A stretch of DNA of 6,687 nt, taken from the NCBI GenBank assembly GCA_027322375.1, contig DAHVRS010000304.1, forward strand, positions 1-6,687. Direction: 5' to 3'. Below the pieces are notes generated by a model. That model saw nothing but the letters and a program-made list of their open reading frames with translations. It ran no database searches and had not been told where the DNA came from. A program made the translations under genes and the position numbers. The stretch's first letter is position 1; each line of letters opens with the position of its first letter. This document shows positions 1 to 6,391 of this stretch, piece by piece. The DNA comes from Brachybacterium sp. (GTDB lineage Bacteria; Actinomycetota; Actinomycetes; Actinomycetales; Dermabacteraceae).

Positions 1-551
1 TGCAGCCGCCGGACCTCGAGACCCGCATCGCGATCCTGCGCAAGAAGGTCGCCCAGGAGAACACCGGCGAAGTGCCGCATGACGTGCTGGAATACATCGC
101 CAGCCACATCGCCACGAACATCCGCGAGCTCGAGGGCGCACTGATCCGCGTGCAGGCGCTGCACTCGCTGTCGCGTCAGCCCATGGACGTCACCCTCGCC
201 GAGTCGGTGCTCAAGGACCTGCTCTCCCACGACGACGGCGCCCAGATCACGGCCTCGACGATCATCGCCCAGACCGCGACCTACTTCGGGCTCTCGGTCG
301 AGGAGATCGTGGGCACCGGTCGCTCGCGCCGGCTCGTCTCCGCACGTCAGATCGGGATGTACCTGTGCCGGGAGCTGACGGACATGCCCCTGATCCGGAT
401 CGGGGAGGAGTTCGGCGGCCGCGATCACACCACGGTGATGCACGCGAACAAGAAGATCTCCGAACTGATGAAGGAACGTCGCGCGATCTTCAACCAGGTC
501 ACGGAGCTCACAGCGCGGATCAAGAGCTCGAGCTCCTCGGCTCGGCAGTGA
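1..551 (+). CDS. dnaA: Chromosomal replication initiator DnaA, C-terminal part (5' end outside window)
   Basis: DnaA binds 9-bp DnaA boxes at oriC, oligomerises with ATP and melts the origin. Only the last 182 codons are present, read in frame from base 3. They begin in the late AAA+ domain ([11 protein letters not shown]), and the Walker motifs lie upstream of the window. The sensor II stretch NIRELEGAL is at visible residues 39-47. Domain IV follows, with the basic loop GTGRSRRL (about 104-111) and the DnaA signature [11 protein letters not shown] (about 138-148), the helix-turn-helix that reads the box. The protein ends in a short serine run and stops at TGA 549-551. The usual actinobacterial order dnaA-oriC-dnaN follows. 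A strong stem-loop lies 19 bp after the stop. The family identity is certain; only the N-terminus is missing. Confidence 0.98.
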   Translation, partial: QPPDLETRIAILRKKVAQENTGEVPHDVLEYIASHIATNIRELEGALIRVQALHSLSRQPMDVTLAESVLKDLLSHDDGAQITASTIIAQTATYFGLSVEEIVGTGRSRRLVSARQIGMYLCRELTDMPLIRIGEEFGGRDHTTVMHANKKISELMKERRAIFNQVTELTARIKSSSSSARQ

Positions 552-570
552 GCTGGAACTGACTCGATCA

Positions 571-612
571 CGGCCGACGGGACGCTGCGCGCCCCGTCGG
601 CCGCTCTTGTCG
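571..612 (+). terminator. Stem-loop terminator after dnaA
   Basis: An exact 11-bp inverted repeat (CGGCCGACGGG at 571-581, CCCGTCGGCCG at 593-603) encloses an 11-nt loop, 19 bp past the dnaA stop. It is followed by CTCTTGTCG, a weak T-containing tail rather than a clean U-tract, as is common in high-GC actinobacteria. It most likely ends the dnaA transcript before the origin. Confidence 0.7.
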
Positions 613-656
613 CTCTGACGAATGACACAGCAGGTCAGAGGCCAGTTCTCCCCAAC

Positions 657-686
657 TGTGGATAACTCTGTGGACAGTGTGGATCG
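657..686 (-). promoter_or_regulatory. DnaA box cluster 1 (three 9-mers in tandem)
   Basis: Bases 657-665 read TGTGGATAA, the exact reverse complement of the consensus DnaA box TTATCCACA. Bases 669-677 (TGTGGACAG) differ from TTGTCCACA at one position. Bases 678-686 (TGTGGATCG) differ from TTATCCACA at two and abut the previous box. All three have the same orientation, with gaps of 3 and 0 bp. This is the strongest DnaA-binding candidate in the window. Confidence 0.85.
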
Positions 687-837
687 AGGGGCGTTCCTGC
701 AGGAGCCGATGTGCACGGACGAATGACAAGAATCCGAGGAGGGCAGCGGAGCGTGCACAGTCCATCAACGAGCCGCCCGCTGCTCTCAACGATCCATCCA
801 GACCGCCCGTCCCGTTGGCGACCTGCACAGATCGAGG

Positions 838-855
838 TTGTCCACGAGATCCACA
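838..855 (+). promoter_or_regulatory. DnaA box cluster 2 (two abutting 9-mers)
   Basis: TTGTCCACG at 838-846 differs by one base from the actinobacterial box TTGTCCACA. It directly abuts AGATCCACA at 847-855, which has two mismatches to TTATCCACA. Both read on the plus strand, opposite to cluster 1. Confidence 0.7.
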
Positions 856-895
856 GTCGTGAAGAAGAGGACTGTAGTTCTGTTCGCGAGGGGGA

Positions 896-904
896 TGTGG
901 ATGG
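896..904 (-). promoter_or_regulatory. Possible weak DnaA box
   Basis: TGTGGATGG is the reverse complement of CCATCCACA. It keeps the ATCCACA core and mismatches the first two positions of TTATCCACA. It lies about 40 bp past cluster 2, in the reverse orientation. A two-mismatch site alone is weak evidence; its place in the origin is the main support. Confidence 0.4.
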
Positions 905-1092
905 GCGGGTGGCGTGGTGCCGATCCCGGATCCTGTCATTTCGGTGCCGGGGAACGACGAGATTCCTCGACGAGGAGGGGTGCTGAGCGGGCAGCGAATG
1001 TGCCTGCGGGAACGCGCGAGGCCGCGGGACGTCAAGGATCGGGTTCGGTGCGTCGGCGCGAGCTCGCGGGAACCGATACGCTGTGCACCGTT

Positions 1093-1116
1093 CGCTCGCG
1101 CCGCGAGGTGCGAGCG
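1093..1116 (+). other. 10-bp hairpin with GCGA tetraloop upstream of dnaN
   Basis: Bases 1093-1102 pair with 1107-1116 over 10 positions (nine Watson-Crick and one G-U at 1100/1109), leaving the loop GCGA at 1103-1106. GCGA is a GNRA tetraloop. The structure ends 42 nt before the dnaN start. A TANNNT hexamer (TACGCT, 1077-1082) just upstream could be a -10 box, in which case the hairpin would lie at the very 5' end of the dnaN mRNA. No matching -35 was seen, so that promoter is speculative. Confidence 0.6.
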
Positions 1117-1158
1117 GGATAGAACTCGTGACTCGACCACTGCGAAGGAGTGGCAACG

Positions 1159-2283
1159 GTGAAGTTCCACCTCGATCGCGGCGTCCTCGGCGACGCCGTC
1201 TCCTGGGCCACCCGAACCCTCCCCGTGCGACCGGCGATGCCGATCCTGCAGGGTGTGCGCATCGTCGCCGATGGCGGAGGTGAGCTGCAGCTGTCCACAT
1301 TCGACTACGAGGTCAGCGCCCAGATCCGGCTCGAGGCCGAGGTGGACGAGCCCGGCGAGGTGCTGGTCCAGGGCCGGATGCTCTCGGACATCGTCCGGGC
1401 GCTGCCGAACAAGGACGTGTCCATCGCGCTGGAGGGCACGAAGCTGCAGGTCCGCTGCGGCAGCGCGCGCTTCGCGCTCGCGACGCTGCCGGTCGAGGAG
1501 TACCCGCAGCTGCCGAGCATGCCGCCGGTCGCCGGAATGGTCGCCGCCGACGTCTTCTCCGAGGCGATCTCGCAGGTCACGGTCGCGGCGTCGAAGGACG
1601 ACACCCTCCCGCTGCTGACCGGCGTGAAGGTCGAGATCAGCGGCGAGACCATGACGCTCATGGCCACGGACCGCTACCGCCTGGCGCTGCGTGAGCTCAC
1701 CTGGAACCCGTCCAGCCCGGGTGCGGAGCTCACCGCGCTGGTGCGCGGCCGCACCCTGCACGAGGTCGCCCGCTCCCTCGCCACCGGGGGCGGTGTCGAG
1801 ATCGCGCTGTCGGAGGACGCGGGCGCGACCCTCATCGGTTTCGAGGCCGGAGGTCGCCGCACCACGTCGACCCTGGTCGACGGCGATTACCCGCCGGTGC
1901 GGCGCCTGTTCCCGGACACCTCGGCGATCACCGCCGTGGTCTCCACCGTCGGGCTCATCGACGCGGTCAAGCGCGTGTCCCTGGTCGCCGAGCGGAACAC
2001 TCCGGTGCGCCTGTCCTTCAGCGAGGGCCAGGTCGCGCTCGAGGCTGGCGCCGGTGACGACGCGCAGGCCAGCGAGGTGCTCGAAGCTCATCTCGAGGGC
2101 GAGGACCTCGTCGTCGGCTTCAACTCGGGGTTCCTGCTCGACGGTCTGGGTGCTCTCGGCACCGAGTTCGCCCGCCTGACCTTCACCGACTCGATCAAGC
2201 CGTCGGTGATGACCGGGCAGGACTCGCTCGAGGGCGAGCCCGATTCGTCGTACAAGTACCTGATCATGCCGATGCGGATCTGA
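1159..2283 (+). CDS. dnaN: DNA polymerase III sliding clamp, beta subunit
   Basis: The beta clamp forms a ring-shaped homodimer around DNA and tethers the replicative polymerase and other partners. The 374-residue product has the usual family length and three-domain layout. Landmarks are the N-terminus MKFHLDRGVL, TDRYRLA in domain 2, GDYPPVRRLFP at the domain 2/3 transition, FNSGFLLDGL in domain 3, and the C-terminal YLIMPMRI that helps form the partner-binding cleft. GTG 1159 is chosen because an AAGGAG ribosome site (1145-1150) lies 8 bp before it and the N-terminus then matches the family. The in-frame GTG at 1150 would overlap that site. The gene directly follows the origin and sits 19 bp before recF, probably as first gene of a dnaN-recF-dciA transcript. 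It appears complete. Confidence 0.97.
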   Translation: MKFHLDRGVLGDAVSWATRTLPVRPAMPILQGVRIVADGGGELQLSTFDYEVSAQIRLEAEVDEPGEVLVQGRMLSDIVRALPNKDVSIALEGTKLQVRCGSARFALATLPVEEYPQLPSMPPVAGMVAADVFSEAISQVTVAASKDDTLPLLTGVKVEISGETMTLMATDRYRLALRELTWNPSSPGAELTALVRGRTLHEVARSLATGGGVEIALSEDAGATLIGFEAGGRRTTSTLVDGDYPPVRRLFPDTSAITAVVSTVGLIDAVKRVSLVAERNTPVRLSFSEGQVALEAGAGDDAQASEVLEAHLEGEDLVVGFNSGFLLDGLGALGTEFARLTFTDSIKPSVMTGQDSLEGEPDSSYKYLIMPMRI

Positions 2284-2302
2284 GGGAGGGAGAGCTCCCT
2301 CC

Positions 2303-3562
2303 GTGCAGCTGACCGCGCTGGACCTCACCGACTTCCGCTCGTACCGACGCCTCGAGCTGCCGGTGCGTCCCGGCATCACCGTGATGGTGGGGAAGAACGG
2401 GCAGGGCAAGACCAACATCGTCGAGGCCATCTGGTATCTCGCGACCCTGTCCAGCCACCGCGTCCCCCACGACGCCGCCCTCGTGCACCGTGGCGAATCG
2501 ACCGCGGTCGTGCGGGCGAGCTTCGTGCGCGCCGGCCGGCCCCTGCAGGTCGACCTCGAGATCACCCCCGGCCGCTCGAACCGGGCGCGGCTCCAGGGAC
2601 AGAACGTCGCCCGGCTCCGTGACCTGCTCGGCGAGGTGCGCGCGGTGCTCTTCGCCCCCGAGGACCTCGGGCTCGTGAAGTCCGATCCCGAAGGCCGCCG
2701 GCGTTTCCTCGACGAGCTGCTGTTCGAGATCGCCCCGCGCTTCGCCGCCGTGAAGGCGGACTTCGACCGCGTCCTCAAGCAGCGCGGCAACCTGCTCAAG
2801 CAGATGCGGTCGATGCGTCGCGGCCGCAGCGGACGCAGCGTCGGGGGCCTGGATCCCGCGGAGGCCGCCGCCTCGACCCTGTCGGTGTGGGATCAGCAGC
2901 TCGCCCGGCACGGCGCCGAGCTGCTGCGTGCCCGGCTCCATCTCGTGAACCGCCTCCGCCCGCATCTCGGTTACTCCTACCTCCGCGTCGCGACCGACGA
3001 AGGCGCGGAGCAGGCCCTCGATCTGCCACCGGACCAGCGCGGATCCGTCGACTCACCTGCCGATATCCGCTACCGCTCCGCGGTCCTGGACGCACTCGGC
3101 ACCCTCCCCGGCGAGCTGCCGACGACCCTGGAGATCCACGACCGGATGCTCGCCATGCTCGGCGAGGGCCACGACGAGGAGATCGACCGCGGCACGAACC
3201 TCGTGGGGCCTCACCGCGATGACCTCGAGATCCGCCTGCACGACTTCCCCGCGAAGGGCTACGCGAGCCACGGCGAGTCCTGGTCCCTCGCGCTCGCGCT
3301 GCGACTCGCCTCCTACGACCTGCTCCGCCTCGAGGAGGGCGACCTCGGCGACGGCGAACCGATCCTGCTGCTCGACGACGTGTTCAGCGAGCTCGATGTG
3401 CACCGCCGCGAGCGCCTGGGCCGCATCATCACCGGTGCCTCGCAGGTCCTGATCACCAACGCGAACGACACCGACATCCCCGACTCCCTGGACGGCGAGA
3501 TCCACCTGATCGACGTCACCCTCGGCGAGGCGGTGCCCCGCACGGGCGGGAGCCTGCCATGA
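2303..3562 (+). CDS. recF: DNA replication/repair ATPase RecF
   Basis: RecF is an SMC/ABC-like ATPase that helps load RecA at single-strand gaps together with RecO and RecR. The 419-residue protein has Walker A GKNGQGKT at residues 30-37, the ABC signature SHGES at 322-326 (the form I recall for actinobacterial RecF) and Walker B ILLLDD at 354-359, followed by the D-loop SELD at 362-365. The DFRSYRRLEL motif near the N-terminus is also typical. The start is GTG 2303, preceded by a purine-rich AGGGAGGGAGAG tract (2283-2294). Part of this tract can pair with bases just before the start. The stop overlaps the next gene's start in ATGA (3559-3562), which suggests translational coupling. In many actinobacteria gnd lies between dnaN and recF; here it does not. 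Confidence 0.97.
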   Translation: MQLTALDLTDFRSYRRLELPVRPGITVMVGKNGQGKTNIVEAIWYLATLSSHRVPHDAALVHRGESTAVVRASFVRAGRPLQVDLEITPGRSNRARLQGQNVARLRDLLGEVRAVLFAPEDLGLVKSDPEGRRRFLDELLFEIAPRFAAVKADFDRVLKQRGNLLKQMRSMRRGRSGRSVGGLDPAEAAASTLSVWDQQLARHGAELLRARLHLVNRLRPHLGYSYLRVATDEGAEQALDLPPDQRGSVDSPADIRYRSAVLDALGTLPGELPTTLEIHDRMLAMLGEGHDEEIDRGTNLVGPHRDDLEIRLHDFPAKGYASHGESWSLALALRLASYDLLRLEEGDLGDGEPILLLDDVFSELDVHRRERLGRIITGASQVLITNANDTDIPDSLDGEIHLIDVTLGEAVPRTGGSLP

Positions 3563-4281
3563 CCGGACACCGCAGCAGCGGAGGCCCCGGCCGGCCGCGG
3601 CTCGCGAACCCCTACGGGCTCTCCACCTGGGCGGGCACTGGCGAGGACGAGCCAGCACCCCGCCCGGCGGTAGCGAAGAGGATGGTGCCTGCGGCCCGGG
3701 AACCCGAGGATCTCGAGGACAGCGCGGAGTCGGAGCCCTTCGACCCGCCGGAGCTGCCGATTGCGGCCGACCCCTTCGAGCTCGCCCGCCGCACCGTGAA
3801 CCGCTCCCGCGCCGCCGCACGCGACCGCGGACTCTTCCCGATCTCCGCGAAGACGCAGGCCAGAGACCTGCGGGACCGGTCCGGGCGGGCTCCCGGCTAC
3901 TCGGGTTCCCGGCCCGACCCCCGCGATCCGCAGGGCATCGAGATCGTGCTGCGCAAGGTGCTGGGGGACCTCGGGTGGACCGCGGGGATGAACACCGGGC
4001 GGGTCCTGGACGAGTGGGACGAGATCGTCGGCGAGCGTCTGGCGACCCACTGCCGCCCCGTCTCCTTCGAGGACGGCGTGCTCGTGGTCTCCGCCTCCTC
4101 CTCCGCCTGGGCCTCCCAGCTGCGCATGCTCACCCCGCAGCTCATCACCACGATCGAGGAGCATGTGGGCTCCCACGTCATCTCCGAACTGAAGGTCACC
4201 GGCCCCGCTGCCGCGCAGCGCACCTGGAAGAAGGGCCGCCGCACCGTCACCTGGCGCGGCCCCCGCGACACCTACGGCTGA
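3559..4281 (+). CDS. dciA: DciA-family (DUF721) replicative helicase loader/operator
   Basis: DciA proteins load or operate the replicative helicase DnaB in bacteria lacking DnaC-type loaders, and the mycobacterial homologue next to recF takes part in replication. The 240-residue product has two parts. Residues 1-125 are rich in Pro, Arg, Asp and Glu and look disordered, apart from a likely helix DPFELARRTVNRSRAAA (71-87). Residues 126-217 form the DUF721 domain, with LGW (138-140), VLDEWDEIVG (149-158), THCRPVSFEDGVLVV (163-177) and SSAWASQLRML (181-191), ending in a basic tail. The ATG overlaps the recF stop, and GGGAG (3548-3552) lies 6 bp upstream as ribosome site. Family assignment is secure; the helicase-loading role here is inferred from homologues. 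Confidence 0.9.
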   Translation: MTGHRSSGGPGRPRLANPYGLSTWAGTGEDEPAPRPAVAKRMVPAAREPEDLEDSAESEPFDPPELPIAADPFELARRTVNRSRAAARDRGLFPISAKTQARDLRDRSGRAPGYSGSRPDPRDPQGIEIVLRKVLGDLGWTAGMNTGRVLDEWDEIVGERLATHCRPVSFEDGVLVVSASSSAWASQLRMLTPQLITTIEEHVGSHVISELKVTGPAAAQRTWKKGRRTVTWRGPRDTYG

Positions 4282-4362
4282 CCTGCGCGAACATCCCTCT
4301 CGAGGGTTCCTTCACGATCTGTGCGAACACCCCTCCGGAAGACGCCCGCGAGACCTGCGCGG
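4280..4362 (+). repeat. Three short direct repeats at 36-bp spacing
   Basis: GACCTGCGCGA (4280-4290), GATCTGTGCGA (4316-4326) and GACCTGCGCGG (4352-4362) begin exactly 36 bp apart. The first two copies share a longer match, with 15 of 17 bases identical over 4283-4299 and 4319-4335. The first copy overlaps the dciA stop codon. They could be decayed tandem duplications or repeated protein-binding sites. The function is unknown. Confidence 0.55.
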
Positions 4363-4390
4363 AGAGTGCGTGCGGGCACCGCCGCAGGTC
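4352..4390 (+). terminator. Possible stem-loop terminator of the dnaN-recF-dciA unit
   Basis: GACCTGCG (4352-4359) pairs perfectly with CGCAGGTC (4383-4390) across a 23-nt loop. The loop can itself form a small GTGC/GCAC stem (4366-4369 with 4376-4379). There is no T-tract after it, so an intrinsic terminator is only a suggestion. It lies between the dciA stop and the candidate ribD promoter, where a terminator would be expected. A weaker CCCT/AGGG stem at 4295-4306 is an alternative. Confidence 0.4.
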
Positions 4391-4408
4391 GGGCCGCTGT
4401 CACACGCC

Positions 4409-4437
4409 GTCACGCGATCGGGCGCCCCTGCTACGGT
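4409..4437 (+). promoter_or_regulatory. Candidate promoter of the riboflavin operon
   Basis: TACGGT at 4432-4437 fits the actinobacterial -10 pattern TANNNT. A weak -35-like GTCACG (4409-4414) lies 17 bp upstream. Transcription from here would start near 4444, about 20 nt before the first stem of the FMN riboswitch, which is a sensible leader geometry. The -35 is poor, so position rather than sequence carries the call. Confidence 0.4.
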
Positions 4438-4462
4438 GGGCGCCGACGAGCTGATGACGCTC

Positions 4463-4589
4463 GCGTGCACTGGGGTCGGTGAAATTCCGAGCCGGCGGTG
4501 ATAGTCCGCGACCCGAGGGCCCAATGGCCCGAGGCTGACCAGGTGAAACTCCTGGACCGACGGTGAGAGTCCGGATGGGAAGCGCACGT
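4463..4589 (+). ncRNA. FMN riboswitch aptamer (RFN element)
   Basis: This aptamer binds flavin mononucleotide and switches off riboflavin gene expression when FMN is plentiful. The conserved RFN blocks appear in order: GGTGAAATTCC (4478-4488), GCCGGCGGTGATAGTCCGCG (4491-4510), a variable hairpin GGGCC-CAAT-GGCCC (4517-4530), CCAGGTGAAACTCCTGG (4539-4555), and CCGACGGTGAGAGTCCGGAT (4557-4576) followed by GGGAAG. The closing stem P1 can form between CGTGC (4464-4468) and GCACG (4584-4588). It lies about 120 nt upstream of ribD on the same strand, matching its known role. The conserved blocks make the identification very secure; the outer ends are approximate. Confidence 0.95.
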
Positions 4590-4644
4590 GGACGGAGTCC
4601 TCGGGCGACCCTGCCGTTCCCACACGGGCACGACCTGGCACCCC

Positions 4645-4703
4645 GGGCGACGCCGCCCCTCCTCTTCCCCTCCCTCCGGGACCGCGAGCAGCGGATGGAG
4701 GGA
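4645..4703 (+). promoter_or_regulatory. Riboswitch expression platform with ribD Shine-Dalgarno sequestering hairpin
   Basis: TCCCTCCG (4671-4678) can pair with TGGAGGGA (4696-4703), which covers the GGAGG ribosome site of ribD, over a 17-nt loop (seven Watson-Crick pairs and one G-U). Just upstream, GGGCG (4645-4649) and CGCCC (4654-4658) form a tight stem followed by a C/T-rich run to 4677, which could alternatively act as a terminator. Both arrangements suit an FMN-controlled off-switch. Translational blocking looks more likely because the pairing hits the ribosome site exactly. Confidence 0.6.
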
Positions 4704-4709
4704 AGGCCC

Positions 4710-5759
4710 ATGATCACTGCCGCGGAGTCCCGCGCCCTGCAGCGAGCCCTCGAGCTCGCGGCGGACCACGCCGTCCCGCTCGGCCCGAACCCGCGCGTGG
4801 GCTGCGTGCTCCTCGCCGCCGACGGGACCGTCCTCGCCGAGGGCCACCACCGCGGCGCCGGCACCGTCCACGCCGAGGCCGACGCGCTTTCTCGCGCGGG
4901 CTCGTCCGACGCGCTGCGCGGCGCGACCGCGGTGGTCACCCTCGAGCCCTGCACCCACACCGGACGCACCGGTCCGTGCGCAGGTGCCCTGCTCAGCGCC
5001 GGGATCAGCCGGGTCGTGATCGCGCGCCGAGACCCGAACCCCGTTGCCACCGGCGGCATCGACCGTCTGCGCGAGGCCGGGGTCGAGGTGGTCACCGAGG
5101 TGCCTGCGGAGCTCGCCCAGGCCGCTGCCGCGCTGAACCGCGGCTGGGAGCACGGCCTCGTCCATGCCCGGCCCCTGGTCACTGCGAAGCTCGCCCTCAC
5201 CCTCGACGGCCGCGCCGCCGCGGCCGACGGCACGAGCCAGTGGATCACCGGAGCCGCCGCCCGCGAGGAGGTCCATCTCCTGCGCACCACCTGCGACGCG
5301 GTCCTCGTCGGGACCGGCACCGCCCGCGCCGACCATCCCTCCCTCACCGCCCGCCGAGCCGACGGCACCCTCCACCTCCGTCAGCCCCTTCGCACCGTCA
5401 TGGGGCTCTCCGACGTCCCGTCCCTGCCTGCCGTCGACGGTGCCGGTGAGGCGCTGCACCTGAGGACCCAGGACCCGGCCGCCGCGCTCGAGACCCTGTT
5501 CACGCGCGGGATCCGGCACGTGCTCCTCGAGGGCGGACCCACCCTCGGCGCCGCCTTCCTCCGTGCCGGCCTCGTCGACGAGCTGATCCTCCACCTCGCC
5601 CCGACCCTGCTGGGCGCCGGCCGCGCAGGCCTCGGTGACCTCGGCATCACCACCCTCACCGAGCGCCTGGACCTCGAGCTCGTGGACCTCGCCCGACTGC
5701 CCACCCCCGGGGGACGCACCGACGTGCGCCTCACCCTCCGCCCCCTCACCACCGCTTGA
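4710..5759 (+). CDS. ribD: Bifunctional riboflavin biosynthesis protein RibD (deaminase/reductase)
   Basis: RibD performs two consecutive steps of riboflavin synthesis: deamination of the diaminopyrimidine ribosylamino phosphate made from GTP, then NADPH-dependent reduction of its ribose side chain. The 349-residue product has both domains. The N-terminal deaminase has the zinc and catalytic set HAE (54-56) and [12 protein letters not shown] (79-90, with C81 and C90 as ligands). The C-terminal reductase starts near residue 155, with [11 protein letters not shown] (158-168), SQWITG (176-181), [16 protein letters not shown] (200-215) and [20 protein letters not shown] (272-291). ATG 4710 is chosen because GGAGG (4697-4701) lies 8 bp before it. 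Upstream in-frame starts fall in the ribosome site (4695) or inside the riboswitch (4563). It is the first gene of the FMN-controlled operon. Confidence 0.95.
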   Translation: MITAAESRALQRALELAADHAVPLGPNPRVGCVLLAADGTVLAEGHHRGAGTVHAEADALSRAGSSDALRGATAVVTLEPCTHTGRTGPCAGALLSAGISRVVIARRDPNPVATGGIDRLREAGVEVVTEVPAELAQAAAALNRGWEHGLVHARPLVTAKLALTLDGRAAAADGTSQWITGAAAREEVHLLRTTCDAVLVGTGTARADHPSLTARRADGTLHLRQPLRTVMGLSDVPSLPAVDGAGEALHLRTQDPAAALETLFTRGIRHVLLEGGPTLGAAFLRAGLVDELILHLAPTLLGAGRAGLGDLGITTLTERLDLELVDLARLPTPGGRTDVRLTLRPLTTA

Positions 5760-5776
5760 GAAGGAAGGAAACCACC

Positions 5777-6391
5777 ATGTTCACCGGCATCATCGAGGAG
5801 CTCGGCACGCTCGAGTCCCTCACCCCCGGCGCCGACCCCGCCACCCTCACGATCCGATCCCCGCGCGTGCTCGAGGGCATTGCGCTGGGCGATTCGATCG
5901 CCGTGGACGGCTGCTGCCTCACCGTCACTTCCCACAACGGAGAGCGGTGGACCGCCGACGTCATCGCCACGACGCTCGCCGCGACCACGCTCGGCTCCCG
6001 CACCGCGGGCGACCGCGTGAACCTCGAGCGCTGCGTGCGCGTCGATGCGCGCCTGGACGGCCACATCGTCCAGGGCCACGTGGACGGGACCGGCGAGGTG
6101 ATCAGGCGCGAGGAGGAGGCGGGCACCACCCTGTTGCGCCTGCGCCTGCCGGTCGGGCTCGCCCGCTACGTGGTCGACAAGGGCTCCCTCGCCGTGGACG
6201 GGGTCAGCCTCACCGTCGCCGCGATCGACGGCGACGAGGTGACGATCGGGCTCATCCCCGAGACCCTCGAGCGCACCACCCTGGGCCGCCGCGCCGTGGG
6301 CGACCGCGTGAACCTGGAAGTCGATGTGCTTGCCAAGCACCTGGAGAAGCTCGCCGCAGGGCTCCTGCCCGGAACGGAGCAGGACCGATGA
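5777..6391 (+). CDS. ribE: Riboflavin synthase, alpha subunit
   Basis: This enzyme converts two molecules of 6,7-dimethyl-8-ribityllumazine to riboflavin and a pyrimidinedione, the last step of the pathway. The 204-residue protein opens with the family hallmark [10 protein letters not shown]. It consists of two homologous lumazine-binding halves, with [11 protein letters not shown] (40-50) in the first and [11 protein letters not shown] (137-147) in the second, joined near [10 protein letters not shown] (95-104). The end, [14 protein letters not shown] (179-192), is also typical. ATG 5777 has AAGGAAGGAA (5761-5770) just upstream and gives the canonical N-terminus. The gene starts 17 bp after ribD stops, and its own stop overlaps the next start in ATGA. 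Some naming schemes call this gene ribC. Confidence 0.96.
   Translation: MFTGIIEELGTLESLTPGADPATLTIRSPRVLEGIALGDSIAVDGCCLTVTSHNGERWTADVIATTLAATTLGSRTAGDRVNLERCVRVDARLDGHIVQGHVDGTGEVIRREEEAGTTLLRLRLPVGLARYVVDKGSLAVDGVSLTVAAIDGDEVTIGLIPETLERTTLGRRAVGDRVNLEVDVLAKHLEKLAAGLLPGTEQDR

Larger units (their letters stand above)
604..1092. other. oriC: Probable chromosomal replication origin (oriC) in the dnaA-dnaN spacer
   Basis: This long spacer between dnaA and dnaN has no convincing gene and holds the window's DnaA-box-like 9-mers. One is a perfect TTATCCACA, two are one-mismatch boxes, and three are two-mismatch boxes. They group at 657-686 (three, read on the minus strand), 838-855 (two, plus strand) and 896-904 (one, minus strand). 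The position between dnaA and dnaN is where most actinobacterial origins lie. No strongly AT-rich unwinding element is obvious; the least GC-rich stretch is about 847-885, next to the second box cluster. No clear DnaA-trio run was seen. The stretch 687-837 shows only very degenerate box-like hexamers. The exact borders are uncertain. Confidence 0.85.

Noticed and set aside
710..760. TGTGCACGG and GCGTGCACA as further DnaA boxes
   Set aside because: Each has three mismatches, including within the core, which is near background for this composition.
1150..1158. GTG at 1150 as the dnaN start
   Set aside because: It overlaps the AAGGAG ribosome site and adds three residues not typical of the family; GTG 1159 has ideal spacing and the canonical MKF start.
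552..1158. tRNA, CRISPR or mobile element in the origin spacer
   Set aside because: No cloverleaf, regularly spaced identical repeats, transposase fragments or terminal inverted repeats were found.
711..1162. Several 80-95-codon open frames in the dnaA-dnaN spacer
   Set aside because: They overlap one another in different frames, have Arg-rich compositions without motifs, lack clear ribosome sites, and occupy the DnaA-box region.
568..2799. A 743-codon open frame on the minus strand across oriC, dnaN and recF
   Set aside because: It is antisense to two certain genes, its residue content is Arg/Ala/Ser-biased as expected for GC-rich shadow frames, and it shows no recognisable domain.
4295..4306. 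CCCT/AGGG stem just after dciA as the main terminator
   Set aside because: Only four pairs with a 4-nt loop (a fifth pair would leave a 2-nt loop) and just a short TTCCTTC tail; too weak to call alone.
4563..4709. Upstream in-frame starts for ribD at 4563 and 4695
   Set aside because: The first lies inside the conserved FMN aptamer and the second just inside the ribosome site; ATG 4710 has an 8-bp spaced GGAGG.
5756..5776. TTG at 5756 as the ribE start
   Set aside because: It overlaps the ribD stop and precedes the ribosome site; ATG 5777 gives the hallmark [10 protein letters not shown].
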